Shown here piece after piece: positions 37,253 through 47,335 of a stretch of DNA of 64,000 nt (positions within the stretch are counted from its first letter, which is position 1; each line of letters begins with the position of its first letter). The stretch covers positions 744,001 through 808,000 of the forward strand of contig NZ_CALPBZ010000001.1 in the NCBI RefSeq assembly GCF_943181415.1, written 5' to 3'. The notes below the pieces were generated by a model that was not told the origin of the DNA, ran no database searches, and worked only from the letters and a program-made list of their open reading frames with translations. Origin of the DNA: Microbacterium sp. Marseille-Q6648. Lineage in GTDB: Bacteria; Actinomycetota; Actinomycetes; Actinomycetales; Microbacteriaceae. Both the position numbers and the translations under genes were made by a program.

Positions 37253-39061
37253 TCAGTCCTCCTGCTCGTCGAACGCCGGCGCGTGATCCCGCGCGTACTG
37301 CACGTAGCTGTTGCTGACGCCCTGCGGCACCATGGGCCACACCATCGCATCGGCCGACACGACGAAGTCGATCACCACGGGGCGGTCGTTCGTCTCGAGC
37401 GCCGTCCGGATGGCGGCATCCACGTCCTCCTCCTTCTCGACGCGGATCGCGAGGCACCCGTAGGCCTCGGCGAGCTTGACGAAGTCGGGGATGCGGATGG
37501 TGTCGTGCCCGGTGTTGAGGTCGGTGTGCGAGTACCGCCCGTCATAGAACAGCGTCTGCCACTGGCGGACCATCCCCAGGGAGGAGTTGTTGATGATCGC
37601 GACCTTGATCGGGATCTTGTTGATGGCGCACGTGGCGAGCTCCTGATTGGTCATCTGGAAGCATCCGTCGCCGTCGATCGCCCACACGTGGCGGTCGGGC
37701 TCGGCGACCTTGGCGCCCATCGCGGCGGGCACCGAGTAGCCCATCGTGCCGGCCCCGCCGGAGTTCAGCCACGCGTTGGGCCGCTCGTACTTGATGAACT
37801 GCGCCGCCCACATCTGGTGCTGCCCCACTCCCGAGGCGTAGACGCCCTCGGGGCCGGTCAGCTCGCCGATGCGGCTGATGACGTACTGCGGTGAGAGCAG
37901 GCCGTCGCTGGTGGGCGCGTAGCCGAGGGGGAACTCGTCCCGCAGCCCGTCGAGGTACGACCACCACTCCTCGATGTCGGCCTTGGCGCCGTCGAGCGCG
38001 CCGCGGTACGCCACATCGAGGTCCACGAGCACGTCGCGGACATCGCCCACGATCGGCACGTCGGCGGTGCGGATCTTGGAGATCTCGGCCGGGTCGATGT
38101 CGACGTGCACGACCTGCGCGTTCGGGGCGAACAGCGCCGCCTTGCCGGTGACGCGGTCGTCGAAGCGGGCCCCGAGCGCGACGATGAGGTCGGACTCCTG
38201 CAGCGCGAGGACGGCCGGGACGGTGCCGTGCATGCCCGGCATGCCCAGGTGCTGCGTGTGGGAGTCGGGGAACGCGCCGCGCGCCATGAGCGTCGTCACC
38301 ACCGGCGCACCGGTCGTCTCGGCGAGGGTCAGCAGCTCGGCCGACGCGTGTGCGCGGATCACTCCGCCGCCCACGTACAGCACCGGCTTCTTGGCCTCGG
38401 CGAGCAGCTGCGCCGCGGCGAGGATCTGCTTGCCGTGCGCCTTGGTCACCGGACGATAGCCGGGCAGGTCGACCTTCGGCGGCCAGATGAACGGGGCCTC
38501 GGCCTGCTGTGCGTCCTTGGTGATGTCCACGAGCACGGGGCCCGGCCGGCCGGTCGAGGCCACCTCGAACGCCGCCTTGATGGCGCCCGGGATGTCTTCG
38601 GGCGTCTTCACCAGGAACGAGTGCTTCGTGATCGGCATCGTGATGCCGACGATGTCGGCCTCCTGGAAGGCGTCGGTCCCCATGAGGTTCGAGAACACCT
38701 GTCCGGTGATGCAGACGATGGGCACGGAGTCCATGTACGCGTCGGCGATCGCCGTCACCAGGTTCGTCGCGCCCGGTCCCGAGGTCGCGATCGCGACGCC
38801 CGTCTTGCCGGATGCCGCGGCGTAGCCCTCGGCGGCGTGCCCGGCGCCCTGCTCGTGGCGGACGAGGATGTGACGGATCTCGGACGTGTCCATGAGCGGG
38901 TCGTAGACCGGCAGGATCGCGCCGCCGGGAAGACCGAAGACGTCGGTCACCCCGAGCAGTTCGAGGGAGCGGACGACCGCCTGGGCGCCCGTGAGCACGG
39001 GCGCGGCAGCGGTGCGGGGAGCGGGCGGCCGGGGAACGGCCGTGGCGGATTCGGCGGGCAT
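37253..39061 (-). CDS. ilvB: Acetolactate synthase large subunit
   Basis: The 602-residue ThDP enzyme condenses two pyruvates, or pyruvate with 2-ketobutyrate. It has the pyrimidine domain with catalytic Glu ([14 protein letters not shown], about 68-81), the FAD-binding middle domain, and the C-terminal ThDP motif [12 protein letters not shown] with N-N-S-S-L-G-M-V. The first 20 residues are an Ala/Pro-rich extension. It pairs with IlvN encoded 4 bases downstream. Confidence 0.96.
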   Translation of the reverse strand: MPAESATAVPRPPAPRTAAAPVLTGAQAVVRSLELLGVTDVFGLPGGAILPVYDPLMDTSEIRHILVRHEQGAGHAAEGYAAASGKTGVAIATSGPGATNLVTAIADAYMDSVPIVCITGQVFSNLMGTDAFQEADIVGITMPITKHSFLVKTPEDIPGAIKAAFEVASTGRPGPVLVDITKDAQQAEAPFIWPPKVDLPGYRPVTKAHGKQILAAAQLLAEAKKPVLYVGGGVIRAHASAELLTLAETTGAPVVTTLMARGAFPDSHTQHLGMPGMHGTVPAVLALQESDLIVALGARFDDRVTGKAALFAPNAQVVHVDIDPAEISKIRTADVPIVGDVRDVLVDLDVAYRGALDGAKADIEEWWSYLDGLRDEFPLGYAPTSDGLLSPQYVISRIGELTGPEGVYASGVGQHQMWAAQFIKYERPNAWLNSGGAGTMGYSVPAAMGAKVAEPDRHVWAIDGDGCFQMTNQELATCAINKIPIKVAIINNSSLGMVRQWQTLFYDGRYSHTDLNTGHDTIRIPDFVKLAEAYGCLAIRVEKEEDVDAAIRTALETNDRPVVIDFVVSADAMVWPMVPQGVSNSYVQYARDHAPAFDEQED

Positions 39062-39106
39062 GGGATCGATCCTCTGTGACTCGGAGGGGCTGTGTCGGCA
39101 GCCGGT

Positions 39107-40813
39107 TCAGCCCGTGACGGCGCCCTGGGCTGCAGAGCGCACGAGACGGGAGTACTTGGCAAGGACGCCACGGGTATAGCGCGGGGGAAGGGGCTCCCAG
39201 CCGTCGCGGCGGGAACTCAGCTCTGCCTCGTCGACGAGTAGGTCGAGAGAGCGAGCCGCGATATCGACCCGTATCAGATCACCATCGCGCACGAAGGCGA
39301 TGGGACCTGCGTCCACCGCTTCGGGTGCTATGTGGCCGATGCACAGTCCGGTTGTGCCGCCTGAGAATCGACCGTCCGTCAACAGTAGTACATCTTTTCC
39401 GAGGCCCGCGCCCTTGATGGCGGCGGTGATGGCGAGCATCTCCCTCATCCCGGGACCACCCTTGGGGCCCTCGTACCGGATGACGACGACGTCGCCGGCC
39501 TGGATCCGACCGGCCTCGAGCGCGTCCATCGCGGCGCGCTCGCGCTCGAACACGCGCGCGGGTCCTTCGAACACCGCGGCGTCGAATCCGGCGGTCTTCA
39601 CCACGGCGCCCTCGGGGGCGATCGACCCGTGGAGGATCGTGATGCCGCCGGTGGCGTGGATCGGGTCGTCGAAGCGGTGGATGACGTCGCCGTCGACCGG
39701 GTCGGGGTTCAGGTCGCGAAGATTCTCGGCGAGGGTCTTGCCGGTGACGGTGAGCGCGTCGCCGTGCAGCAGACCTTCGTCGAGCATGGCCTTCATGATC
39801 ACCGGGATGCCGCCGTGCTTGTCGACGTCGTTCATCACGTACTTGCCGAACGGCTTCATGTCCGCCACGTGGGGAACCTTGTCGCCGATGCGGTTGAAGT
39901 CGTGCAGGTTCAGCTCGATCTCGGCCTCGCGCGCGATCGCCAGCAGGTGGAGCACCACGTTGGTGGAGCCGCCGAGCGCCATCGCCAGGGCGATGGCGTT
40001 CTCGAACGCCTCGGGCGTGAGGATGTCGCGCGTGGTGATGCCCTGGCGGAGCAGGTTGATGACCGCCTCGCCGGATCGGTGGGCGAAGTAGTCGCGTCGG
40101 CGGTCCGCCGACGGCGGCGCAGCCGACCCGGGAAGACTCAGGCCCAGCGCCTCGGCGACCGAGGCCATGGTGTTCGCGGTGTACATGCCGCCGCAGGCGC
40201 CCTCACCCGGGGCGAACGCGCACTCGATGCGCTTGAGATCCTCCTCGCTCATGCGACCGGCGAGGCACGCGCCGACGCCCTCGAACGAGTCGACGATCGT
40301 GATCTCCTTCGACGTGCCGTCGCTGAGCTTCACCCAGCCGGGGGCGATGGATCCGGCGTAGAGGAAGACGCTCGACAGGTCGAGGCGGGCCGATGCCATC
40401 AGCATCCCGGGGATGGACTTGTCGCAGCCCGCGAGGAGGACCGTGCCGTCGAGCCGTTCTGCCATGACGACCGTCTCGACCGAGTCGGCGATGACCTCCC
40501 GCGACACGAGGGAGAAGTGCATCCCCTCGTGCCCCATCGAGATCCCGTCCGAGACCGAGATCGTGCCGAATTGCAGCGGATACCCGCCGCCGGAGTGGAC
40601 GCCTTCCTTCGCACCCTGCGCCAGTCGGTCGAGGCTCAGGTTGCAGGGCGTGATCTCGTTCCAGCTGGACGCGATGCCGATCTGCGGCTTGTCCCAGTCG
40701 TCGTCGCCCATCCCTACGCCGCGGAGCATGCCTCGCGACGTGGTGGCCTCGATGCCGTCGGTGATGACGCGACTGCGCGGTTTGATGTCGATGGAGTTAT
40801 CCGGCTGGGGCAT
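39107..40813 (-). CDS. ilvD: Dihydroxy-acid dehydratase
   Basis: The 568-residue Fe-S enzyme dehydrates dihydroxyisovalerate and its Ile-pathway homologue. Cluster and metal ligands are visible in W-N-E-I-T-P-C-N (about 50-57), [10 protein letters not shown] (about 124-133) and [12 protein letters not shown] (about 204-215). The ATG lies only 9 bases after otsB with no clear ribosome binding site. It is followed 45 bases later by ilvB. Confidence 0.95.
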   Translation of the reverse strand: MPQPDNSIDIKPRSRVITDGIEATTSRGMLRGVGMGDDDWDKPQIGIASSWNEITPCNLSLDRLAQGAKEGVHSGGGYPLQFGTISVSDGISMGHEGMHFSLVSREVIADSVETVVMAERLDGTVLLAGCDKSIPGMLMASARLDLSSVFLYAGSIAPGWVKLSDGTSKEITIVDSFEGVGACLAGRMSEEDLKRIECAFAPGEGACGGMYTANTMASVAEALGLSLPGSAAPPSADRRRDYFAHRSGEAVINLLRQGITTRDILTPEAFENAIALAMALGGSTNVVLHLLAIAREAEIELNLHDFNRIGDKVPHVADMKPFGKYVMNDVDKHGGIPVIMKAMLDEGLLHGDALTVTGKTLAENLRDLNPDPVDGDVIHRFDDPIHATGGITILHGSIAPEGAVVKTAGFDAAVFEGPARVFERERAAMDALEAGRIQAGDVVVIRYEGPKGGPGMREMLAITAAIKGAGLGKDVLLLTDGRFSGGTTGLCIGHIAPEAVDAGPIAFVRDGDLIRVDIAARSLDLLVDEAELSSRRDGWEPLPPRYTRGVLAKYSRLVRSAAQGAVTG

Positions 40814-40822
40814 TCTCGAAGT

Positions 40823-41605
40823 CTATTCCCGTCGGTGGCCCCGCTCATCCGCGAGCGTCATCAACAGATCGGCGAAGGCGGGGATGTCGGCGACGCGCAC
40901 CGCGGCAGCCGTTTCGCGATCGCCGACGTGCACTCCGAGATCTCCGGGTCCGAGGCTGCGCAGCGCGTCCTCGTCCGTCACGTCGTCGCCGGCGAAGAGG
41001 ACGGCGTCGGCCGCGGTGAGCTCTCGCAGCTCGGCGACGGCGGTGTCCTTGCCTTCGTGCCGGAAGGCGTACTCCACGATGTTGTGGCCGGTGCGGCGGC
41101 GCCAGTGGGGAGCCTCGGCGGTGACGATGCGATCGGCCGCCGCGTTGGCGGCGGCCGCGGTCGCGGCATCCGCGGTGCGAGTGTGCACGCCGAAGCCGAA
41201 CGTCTTCGGCTCGATCCACACCCCCGCCATGCCGGTCGTCGCCTCCTCCGCGCGTGTGCGCAGGCGGTCGCGCAGGGCCAGGTGCTCGGCGTCGTCGGCC
41301 ACCTCGACGGGACCGCTGCCGGGCACCCACACCTCGGCGCCGTGGGATCCGGCGAGATAGACGGCGGAGTCGTCGTGGTGCTCGGCGATCTCGCGCAGGT
41401 CGTGCAGGCTCCGGCCCGACACGAGCGCGACCACGGTGCCGGGGGCCTTGGTGAGCGCCTCGACCGCGGCGCGTGCGGCGGGCAGCATCCGCGCCTGCAT
41501 CGGCTCGTCCTCGAGGGGCGACAGGGTGCCGTCGAAATCGAGGGCGACGAGCAGACGCGGCGCGCGCGCGACCGCGCCGAGCGCGGCCGCCGTCTCGGGG
41601 CTCAC
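40823..41605 (-). CDS. otsB: Trehalose-6-phosphate phosphatase
   Basis: The 260-residue HAD-family enzyme has the nucleophile motif D-F-D-G-T-L-S-P at about residues 21-28, S-G-R as motif II region, and the metal motif G-D-D-V-T-D-E-D at about 209-216. It removes phosphate from trehalose-6-phosphate made by OtsA. The GTG start overlaps the otsA stop (GTGA), so synthesis of the two is coupled. An open frame upstream inside otsA is not used. Confidence 0.93.
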   Translation of the reverse strand: MSPETAAALGAVARAPRLLVALDFDGTLSPLEDEPMQARMLPAARAAVEALTKAPGTVVALVSGRSLHDLREIAEHHDDSAVYLAGSHGAEVWVPGSGPVEVADDAEHLALRDRLRTRAEEATTGMAGVWIEPKTFGFGVHTRTADAATAAAANAAADRIVTAEAPHWRRRTGHNIVEYAFRHEGKDTAVAELRELTAADAVLFAGDDVTDEDALRSLGPGDLGVHVGDRETAAAVRVADIPAFADLLMTLADERGHRRE

Positions 41606-43032
41606 GCCGACACCTGCGCACGCTTGGAACGCCGGGCGACCTCGAGCGCGTCGAGGAAGGACTGCGACCACTTGGCCACGTCGTTCTCGAGCACCTTGCG
41701 GCGCAGCGCCCGCATGCGGCGTCCCTGCTCGGCGGTGGGCATCTCGATCGCCCGGACGATGGCGTCCTTCATGCCCCCGATGTCGTGGGGGTTGATGCGC
41801 ACCGCACTCGCGAGCTCGTCGGCCGCGCCGGCGAACTCGCTGAGCACGAGCACCCCGCGGTTGTCGCTGCGCGCCGCCACGTACTCCTTGGCGACGAGGT
41901 TCATGCCGTCGCGGAGGGCCGTGACGAGCATGACGTCCGCGGCGAGGTAGAGCGCCACCATCTCTTCACGTGGGTAGGACTGGTGAAGGTAGCGGATGGC
42001 GGTGTGGTCCATCGTGTCGAACTCGCCGTTGATGCGGCCCACCGACAGCTCGATCTCGTCCCGGAGCGTCACGTACGACTCGACGCGCTCACGACTGGGG
42101 CTGGCCACCTGGACGAGGGTCACGTCGCCGACGTTGATGCGGCCGTCCTCGAGCAGTTCGCCGAACGCCTTGATCCGGTGACGGATGCCCTTGGTGTAGT
42201 CCAGGCGGTCCACCCCGAGCAGGATCTTCTTCGGGTTGCCCAGGCTCTCGCGGATCTCGGCGGCGCGCGCCTGGATGTCGGGGCGCCGCGCGAGCTCCAC
42301 ATAGCTCTCGGCATCGATCGAGATGGGGAAGGCCTTCGCCAGGGCCGACCGGCTCGTGCCGTCGGCCTGCGGCACCGTGATGCCGGTGGCCTTGGTGTTG
42401 TAGTGGTGGACCCGTCGCACCGCGCGGGCGAAGTTGCCGGCATCCGCGACACGCTGGAATCCGATGACGTCGGCACCGAGCAGCCCGTCGAGCACCTGAC
42501 GACGCCACGGAAGCTGCGAGTACAGACCGTATGCAGGGAAGGGAATGTGGTGGAAGTACCCGATGGTGAGGTCGGGGCGCAGGTCGCGCAGCATCTGCGG
42601 CACCAGCTGCAGCTGGTAGTCCTGCACCCACACCGTTCCGCCGTCGGCGGCGGCGTCGGCTGCGGCTTCGGCGAAGCGCCGGTTGACCCGCACATAGCTC
42701 TCCCACCACACGCGGCGGTAGCGGGGGGCGGCGATCACGTCGTGGTACAGGGGCCAGATGGTGTCGTTGGAGAAGCCCTCGTAGTAGTTCTCGACCTCCT
42801 CCGCGCTGAGCCGGATGGGGACGAGGTGCGTGCCCTCGAACTCGAAGGGCTCGACGTCGAGGTCGGCGCGCCCCGCCCAGCCGACCCACGCGCCCTCGGT
42901 GTCGCGCATCACCGGCTCGAGCGCGGTCACGAGTCCGCCCGGCGATCGTCGCCAGCCGTCCTCTCCTGATGCGTGCGTCACGTGGTCGACGGGCAGTCGA
43001 TTGGCGACGACGACGAAATCTGCCTGGGTCAC
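41602..43032 (-). CDS. otsA: Trehalose-6-phosphate synthase
   Basis: The 476-residue GT20 glycosyltransferase joins UDP-glucose (or another NDP-glucose) to glucose-6-phosphate. It has the N-terminal V-V-V-A-N-R-L-P-V loop, V-W-V-Q-D-Y-Q-L-Q-L-V-P, G-V-D-R-L-D-Y-T-K-G-I at about 275-285, and the C-terminal D-G-M-N-L-V-A-K-E-Y motif binding the nucleotide. The GTG start is used. Trehalose protects against osmotic and desiccation stress. The gene heads the run that also contains otsB and the ilv genes. Confidence 0.94.
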   Translation of the reverse strand: MTQADFVVVANRLPVDHVTHASGEDGWRRSPGGLVTALEPVMRDTEGAWVGWAGRADLDVEPFEFEGTHLVPIRLSAEEVENYYEGFSNDTIWPLYHDVIAAPRYRRVWWESYVRVNRRFAEAAADAAADGGTVWVQDYQLQLVPQMLRDLRPDLTIGYFHHIPFPAYGLYSQLPWRRQVLDGLLGADVIGFQRVADAGNFARAVRRVHHYNTKATGITVPQADGTSRSALAKAFPISIDAESYVELARRPDIQARAAEIRESLGNPKKILLGVDRLDYTKGIRHRIKAFGELLEDGRINVGDVTLVQVASPSRERVESYVTLRDEIELSVGRINGEFDTMDHTAIRYLHQSYPREEMVALYLAADVMLVTALRDGMNLVAKEYVAARSDNRGVLVLSEFAGAADELASAVRINPHDIGGMKDAIVRAIEMPTAEQGRRMRALRRKVLENDVAKWSQSFLDALEVARRSKRAQVSA

Positions 43033-43124
43033 GAGGCCTCCCGGTTCCGTGGTCTTTGTCAGGCTAACAGCGGCGCTGTCAAGGCCTCGGCGGTTGACAA
43101 CCGCGTGCGGGTAGCGTTGTCGGC

Positions 43125-43382
43125 ATGCGCACCTACCTCTTCCGCACCGGTCTGTTCAGCGCGATCACGAGCGGGGCCACACTCGTCCGGGGCCTGAAAA
43201 CCGGCGAGTTCACCTGGCGCACGGCTCTGGCGTGGCTGAGCTGGGGCATCACCCTCGCCCTCGCGATCGGCGCGATCATCGACGCCCGCCGCGCCGCCCG
43301 CGGTGAGGCGATGCCCGGCGACTCGGCCGCTCACGGCCGCGAGGCCGAGCTGGCCAAGAAGCGCATCAAGCGCAAGCACTGA
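43125..43382 (+). CDS. Small membrane protein, unknown
   Basis: The 85-residue protein has two predicted membrane segments (about 5-22 and 32-52) and a basic, Lys/Arg-rich cytosolic tail ending K-K-R-I-K-R-K-H. No family is recognised. It is divergent from otsA and converges on the sugar dehydrogenase gene. The codon pattern and start context look like a real gene, but the function is unknown. Confidence 0.65.
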   Translation: MRTYLFRTGLFSAITSGATLVRGLKTGEFTWRTALAWLSWGITLALAIGAIIDARRAARGEAMPGDSAAHGREAELAKKRIKRKH

Positions 43383-43402
43383 GGCCCGCCGGCGACGCGA
43401 CC

Positions 43403-44548
43403 TCAGCCGCGCACGGCCGCGGGGTCGACGGCGAGGATGCGATCATCGCCGTCCCCTGGGTCGCCGCGGCCGTCGGTGTTTCCGGTGAGGATCCACAGCG
43501 CGCCGTCGGGCGCGCGGGTGACAGCCCGGAGCCGCCCGAACTCGCCCTCGAAGTAGTCGGTCGCCTCATCCGGCTGTGCCGTGGGGACGGCGCGCAGGAC
43601 GCGGCCGCGCAGGTTGGCGAGGTAGAGGGTGTCGCCGATGATCGCGATCCCCGACGGGCTGGCGCGGTCGGTCGGCCACTCCTGCACCGGGTCGACGAAG
43701 CGGTCCCCTCCCCCGGAGCCCTCCACCTCGGGCCATCCGTAGTTGCCGCCCGCGACGATCACGTTCAGCTCGTCGAGCCGGTTCTGCCCGAACTCGCTGG
43801 CGAACATCTCGCCCTCGTCCGTCCAGGCGATCCCCTGCACATTCCGATGGCCGAGGCTGTAGACCGGCGAACCGTCGAACGGGTTGTCCTCCGGAACACC
43901 CCCGTCGGCGGTCACCCGCAGGATCTTGCCGGCCAGCGAGCTGGGATCCTGTGCTGCGGTGGGGTCGCCGGCGTCACCGGTCGTGACGAAGAGCATGCCG
44001 TCGGGGCCGAAGGCGATGCGGCCGCCGTTGTGGGTGGATGATCGCGGGATGCCGTCGATCACGGTGTCCGGATCGCCGAGGGAGAGCTCGCCCGCCTCGT
44101 CGAGGAGCGCGAACCGCTGGACGCGGTTGCCCTCGTCGGCAGTCGAGTAGACGAAGAGCGCGCTGTCGCCGGGTGCCGTCGCGATCCCCAGCAGCCCACC
44201 CTCTCCCCCGTGGCGGACCCCGGCGACGGCGCCCAGCTCGCGGACCTCGCCGTCGGCAGTGATCTCGAGGATGCGCGCGGAGTCCCGCTCCGACACGAGC
44301 GCGGATCCGCCGGCGAAGGCGATCGACCACGGGGCCGCAAGACCGGTTACGACATCCGTCGGGGTCGCCGGCGGCGGCGGGCGCGTCGGGGAGGCGCTCC
44401 CCTCCTCGGCTGCCGGCGGCGCCACCGCGGAAGGCGTCGAGTCGACGGGGCCGCCCGGCGTGCAGCCGGTCGAGACCGCACCCGCGCACGCCGTCAGGAG
44501 GACCGCTGCGATCATCGACCGCCGCGGTCGGCGCCTCCTGTTCCGCAT
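43403..44548 (-). CDS. PQQ-dependent sugar dehydrogenase-like lipoprotein
   Basis: The 381-residue protein has a basic N-region and lipobox S-T-G-C (Cys29), so it should be a lipid-anchored extracellular protein. The GSDH/soluble aldose dehydrogenase propeller follows, with G-L-A-A-P-W-S-I-A-F near residue 70, G-G-E-G-G-L-L-G-I, the catalytic-His loop S-T-H-N-G-G-R-I-A-F-G-P-D-G, and G-H-R-N-V-Q-G-I-A-W. These match the Asd/YliI group, which oxidises sugars with PQQ. No PQQ synthesis genes are in the window, so the cofactor may come from outside. Confidence 0.88.
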   Translation of the reverse strand: MRNRRRRPRRSMIAAVLLTACAGAVSTGCTPGGPVDSTPSAVAPPAAEEGSASPTRPPPPATPTDVVTGLAAPWSIAFAGGSALVSERDSARILEITADGEVRELGAVAGVRHGGEGGLLGIATAPGDSALFVYSTADEGNRVQRFALLDEAGELSLGDPDTVIDGIPRSSTHNGGRIAFGPDGMLFVTTGDAGDPTAAQDPSSLAGKILRVTADGGVPEDNPFDGSPVYSLGHRNVQGIAWTDEGEMFASEFGQNRLDELNVIVAGGNYGWPEVEGSGGGDRFVDPVQEWPTDRASPSGIAIIGDTLYLANLRGRVLRAVPTAQPDEATDYFEGEFGRLRAVTRAPDGALWILTGNTDGRGDPGDGDDRILAVDPAAVRG

Positions 44549-44561
44549 GCTTCGGGATCCG

Positions 44562-45746
44562 TCAGCGCGTCAGGATGAGCGCATCTCCCTGGCCCCCGCC
44601 GCCACACAGGGCCACGGCCGCCGTGCCGCCCCCGCGACGCACCAGCTCGTGGACCGCGTGCACCACCAGCCGGTTGCCCGAAGCGCCGATCGGATGCCCG
44701 ATCGCGATGCCACCGCCGTGGGGATTGACCACGTCGTCCGACAGCTCCAGCTCCATCTGGGATCGCGCCACCACGGCGCCGAAGGCCTCGTTGATCTCGA
44801 CGAGGTCCAGGGCGGCAGGAGTGATCCCCTGCCGCGCGCAGGCCTTCTCGATCGCCCGTGCGGGTTGCGCGTGGAGCGAGTTGTCAGGACCCGCCACCTG
44901 ACCGGCGGCGCCCACCACGGCCAGCACCTGCCAGCCCTTCTCGTCCGCGTGGGAGCGCGTGGTGAGGACCACCGCCGAGGCGCCGTCCGAGATCTGCGAC
45001 GAGTTGCCGGCCGTGATGGAGCCGTCCTTCGCGAACGCGGGCCGGAGACCGGCCAGGGATTCGACGGTGGTGTCGGGGCGGACGCCCTCGTCCTTCGAGA
45101 CGATGGACGGATCGCCCTTGCGCTGCGGAATCGTCACCGCGACGATCTCGGCGTCGAAGAGCCCTGCTTCCTGCGCCGCGGCGGCGCGCTGGTGCGAACG
45201 GGCGGCGACGGCATCCTGCATCTCGCGGGTGATCTGCAGGCGGCCGTTGTGGCGCTCGGTCGATGCGCCCATGCTCTCGGCGTCGTAGGCGTCCGTGAGT
45301 CCGTCGTAGGCCATGTGGTCGAGCACCTCGACCGACCCGTAGGTCCAGCCGTCACGAGAGCCCATGAGCAGATGCGGGGCGCGTGTCATGGACTCCATGC
45401 CCGCCGCCACCACCACCGTCGCGTCGCCGAGGCGAAGCATCCGTGCCCCGTCGATGATCGCGGTGAGCCCCGAGAGGCACACCTTGTTCACCGAGGACGC
45501 GTGGACGTTCCAGCCGATCCCCGCTCCGATGGCGGCCTGCCGCGCCGGGTTCTGACCTGCACCGGCGGCGAGCACCTGGCCCACCAGTACGGCGTCGACG
45601 GCGTCGGCCGGGATGCCCCCGCGCTCGAGCGCGCCGGCGATCGCGGCGCTTCCGAGCTGCACGGCGGTGAGTGCGGCGAGCTGGCCCTTCAGTCGCCCCT
45701 GCGGCGTGCGCGCGGCGGCGACGATGACGACATCGTCGTGGTTCAT
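44562..45746 (-). CDS. Acetyl-CoA C-acetyltransferase (thiolase)
   Basis: The 394-residue thiolase has the acyl-binding Cys in N-K-V-C-L-S-G-L (about residue 89), N-E-A-F-G-A-V, H-P-I-G-A-S-G with the catalytic His, and the second Cys in C-G-G-G-G-Q-G-D-A at the C-terminus. With the CoA-transferase genes overlapping its start, it should cleave acetoacetyl-CoA to two acetyl-CoA in ketone-body use. The synthetic direction is also chemically possible. Confidence 0.94.
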   Translation of the reverse strand: MNHDDVVIVAAARTPQGRLKGQLAALTAVQLGSAAIAGALERGGIPADAVDAVLVGQVLAAGAGQNPARQAAIGAGIGWNVHASSVNKVCLSGLTAIIDGARMLRLGDATVVVAAGMESMTRAPHLLMGSRDGWTYGSVEVLDHMAYDGLTDAYDAESMGASTERHNGRLQITREMQDAVAARSHQRAAAAQEAGLFDAEIVAVTIPQRKGDPSIVSKDEGVRPDTTVESLAGLRPAFAKDGSITAGNSSQISDGASAVVLTTRSHADEKGWQVLAVVGAAGQVAGPDNSLHAQPARAIEKACARQGITPAALDLVEINEAFGAVVARSQMELELSDDVVNPHGGGIAIGHPIGASGNRLVVHAVHELVRRGGGTAAVALCGGGGQGDALILTR

Positions 45747-46396
45747 GACACCACCCTAAGCTCGTCGGCGACGCGCAGCTCCGGCTCGGTCGCGTCGATC
45801 ACCTCGTCCACCGTGACCCCCTCGGCGACCTCGACGAGCACGAGTCCCGACGCGGTGACGTCGATCACCGCGAGATCGGTGATGATGCGGTCGACGACAC
45901 CGCGGCCGGTGAGCGGCAGCGAGCACGCGTTCACGATCTTGGGCGAGCCGTCCTTGGCGACGTGCTCCATCAGGACGATCACCTTCGCGGCGCCGTGGAC
46001 GAGGTCCATCGCCCCGCCCGGTCCCTTCACCATCTTCCCGGGGATCATCCAGTTGGCCAGGTCGCCGCCTGCCGAGACCTGCATGGCGCCGAGGATCGCC
46101 GCGTCGATCTTGCCGCCGCGGATCATGCCGAAGCTGGTCGCCGAGTCGAAGAACGATGCCCCGCGAAGGGTCGTGACGGTCTCTTTGCCGGCGTTGATGA
46201 GGTCGGGGTCGACGGCGTCCTCGGTGGGATAGGGGCCCACCCCCAGGATGCCGTTCTCCGACTGCAGGACCACGGTCACCCCGTCGGGGACGTGATTGGG
46301 CACGAGGGTCGGCAGACCGATCCCGAGATTGACGTAGGCGCCGTCGGCGAGCTCGCGGGCGGCGCGCGCCGCCATCTGCGTGCGGGTGAGGGCCAT
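45743..46396 (-). CDS. scoB: 3-oxoacid CoA-transferase subunit B
   Basis: The 217-residue subunit carries the catalytic Glu in Q-S-E-N-G-I-L-G (Glu47) and the N-terminal N-L-G-I-G-L-P-T motif of family I CoA-transferases. With subunit A it moves CoA from succinyl-CoA to acetoacetate (or 3-oxoadipate). Context with a 3-hydroxybutyrate dehydrogenase and a thiolase favours acetoacetate. Its stop overlaps the thiolase ATG by four bases. Confidence 0.93.
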   Translation of the reverse strand: MALTRTQMAARAARELADGAYVNLGIGLPTLVPNHVPDGVTVVLQSENGILGVGPYPTEDAVDPDLINAGKETVTTLRGASFFDSATSFGMIRGGKIDAAILGAMQVSAGGDLANWMIPGKMVKGPGGAMDLVHGAAKVIVLMEHVAKDGSPKIVNACSLPLTGRGVVDRIITDLAVIDVTASGLVLVEVAEGVTVDEVIDATEPELRVADELRVVS

Positions 46397-46397
46397 G

Positions 46398-47180
46398 TCA
46401 GGCTCCTTCCGGGGTGGTCGGGGTCGAGACCGTACGCCGTTCGACGCGCTTCTCGATGTCGGTTCCCACCTCGACGATGCGGTGCACGTAGATGCCCGGA
46501 AGGTGGATGCTGTCAGGGTCGAGTTCGCCGGGTTCGACCAGCTCCTCGACCTGGGCGATGCAGACCCGCCCGGCCATCGCCGCGAGGGGGTTGAAGTTGC
46601 GGGCGGCCTTGTTGAAGACCAGGTTGCCGTGCCGATCGCCGCGGAGGGCATGGACCAGGGCGAAGTCGGTGACGATGGCCTCTTCGAGCACGTACTCGCG
46701 CTCCCCCTCGCCGAGGTCGAAGGTGCGCACGTCCTTCGGCGGCGAGGCGACCGCGATCGAGCCGTCCGGGGCGTACCTGCGCGGCAGGCCGCCCTCGGCG
46801 ACCTGGGTGCCCACGCCGGTCTGCGTGAAGAATGCGGCGATCCCGACCCGCCCGCCCGCAGCTTCGGCGAGCGTGCCCTGCGGTGTGAGTTCCAGTTCGA
46901 GCTCGCCCGAGAGGAACTGCCGTTCGAACTCCTTGTTCTCGCCCACGTACGACGACGTCATCTTGCGGATGCGCTGGGCGCGCAGCAGCACGCCCAGGCC
47001 CCAGTCGTCGACACCGCAGTTGTTGCTGACGACGCTCAGGCCGCTCGTGCCCTGAGCCAGCAGAGCTTCGATGAGCGCGATGGGGTTGCCCGAGAGGCCG
47101 AAGCCGCCCACGGCCAGGCTCGCGCCGTCGGGGATGTCTGCGACGGCTTCAGCCGCCGAGGCCCAGGTCTTGTCGATCAC
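46398..47180 (-). CDS. scoA: 3-oxoacid CoA-transferase subunit A
   Basis: The 260-residue subunit has the G-G-F-G-L-S-G-N-P motif at about 25-33 and the S-N-N-C-G motif at about 51-55, both typical of the A subunit of succinyl-CoA:3-oxoacid CoA-transferases. One base separates its stop codon from the subunit B start codon. It is the first gene of the scoA-scoB-thiolase operon and is divergent from an IclR regulator. Confidence 0.93.
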   Translation of the reverse strand: MIDKTWASAAEAVADIPDGASLAVGGFGLSGNPIALIEALLAQGTSGLSVVSNNCGVDDWGLGVLLRAQRIRKMTSSYVGENKEFERQFLSGELELELTPQGTLAEAAGGRVGIAAFFTQTGVGTQVAEGGLPRRYAPDGSIAVASPPKDVRTFDLGEGEREYVLEEAIVTDFALVHALRGDRHGNLVFNKAARNFNPLAAMAGRVCIAQVEELVEPGELDPDSIHLPGIYVHRIVEVGTDIEKRVERRTVSTPTTPEGA

Positions 47181-47291
47181 GTGTGCTCCTTCGCTGGCGC
47201 CCGCCGAGGACCCGCTCGGCGGGCCGCGCTCCGGTGTGTCCCGGCGCTCACGCCATTCTCACCGCGGGTGACCCGGACCGCACGCGATCGC

Positions 47292-47335
47292 TTGCCATGT
47301 GGCGAAACGCCGGACTAGTGTCCACATCGTGGACA
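47292..47335 (+). promoter_or_regulatory. Leaderless promoter and palindromic operator of the IclR gene
   Basis: TTGCCA (47292-47297), an 18-bp spacer and TAGTGT (47316-47321) form a promoter that would start transcription at the GTG at 47329. A perfect dyad, TGTCCAC-ATC-GTGGACA, at 47319-47335 covers the -10 end and the start codon. It probably binds the IclR protein and may also affect the divergent scoA operon about 140 bases away. Confidence 0.6.

Noticed and set aside
39062-39106. Attenuator or leader peptide for ilvB
   Set aside because: Only 45 bases separate ilvD and ilvB, with no short Leu/Val/Ile-rich frame and no alternative hairpins.
39629-41950. 773-codon plus-strand frame opposite ilvD and otsB, and a 523-codon frame opposite serA (27969-29540)
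   Set aside because: Both lie across highly conserved genes on the other strand and have no recognisable protein features.
43033-43124. Promoter from TTGACA-like hexamers between otsA and the small membrane protein
   Set aside because: TTGACA-type hexamers occur on both strands, but the nearest -10-like hexamers are only 10-12 bases away, too close for a normal promoter.
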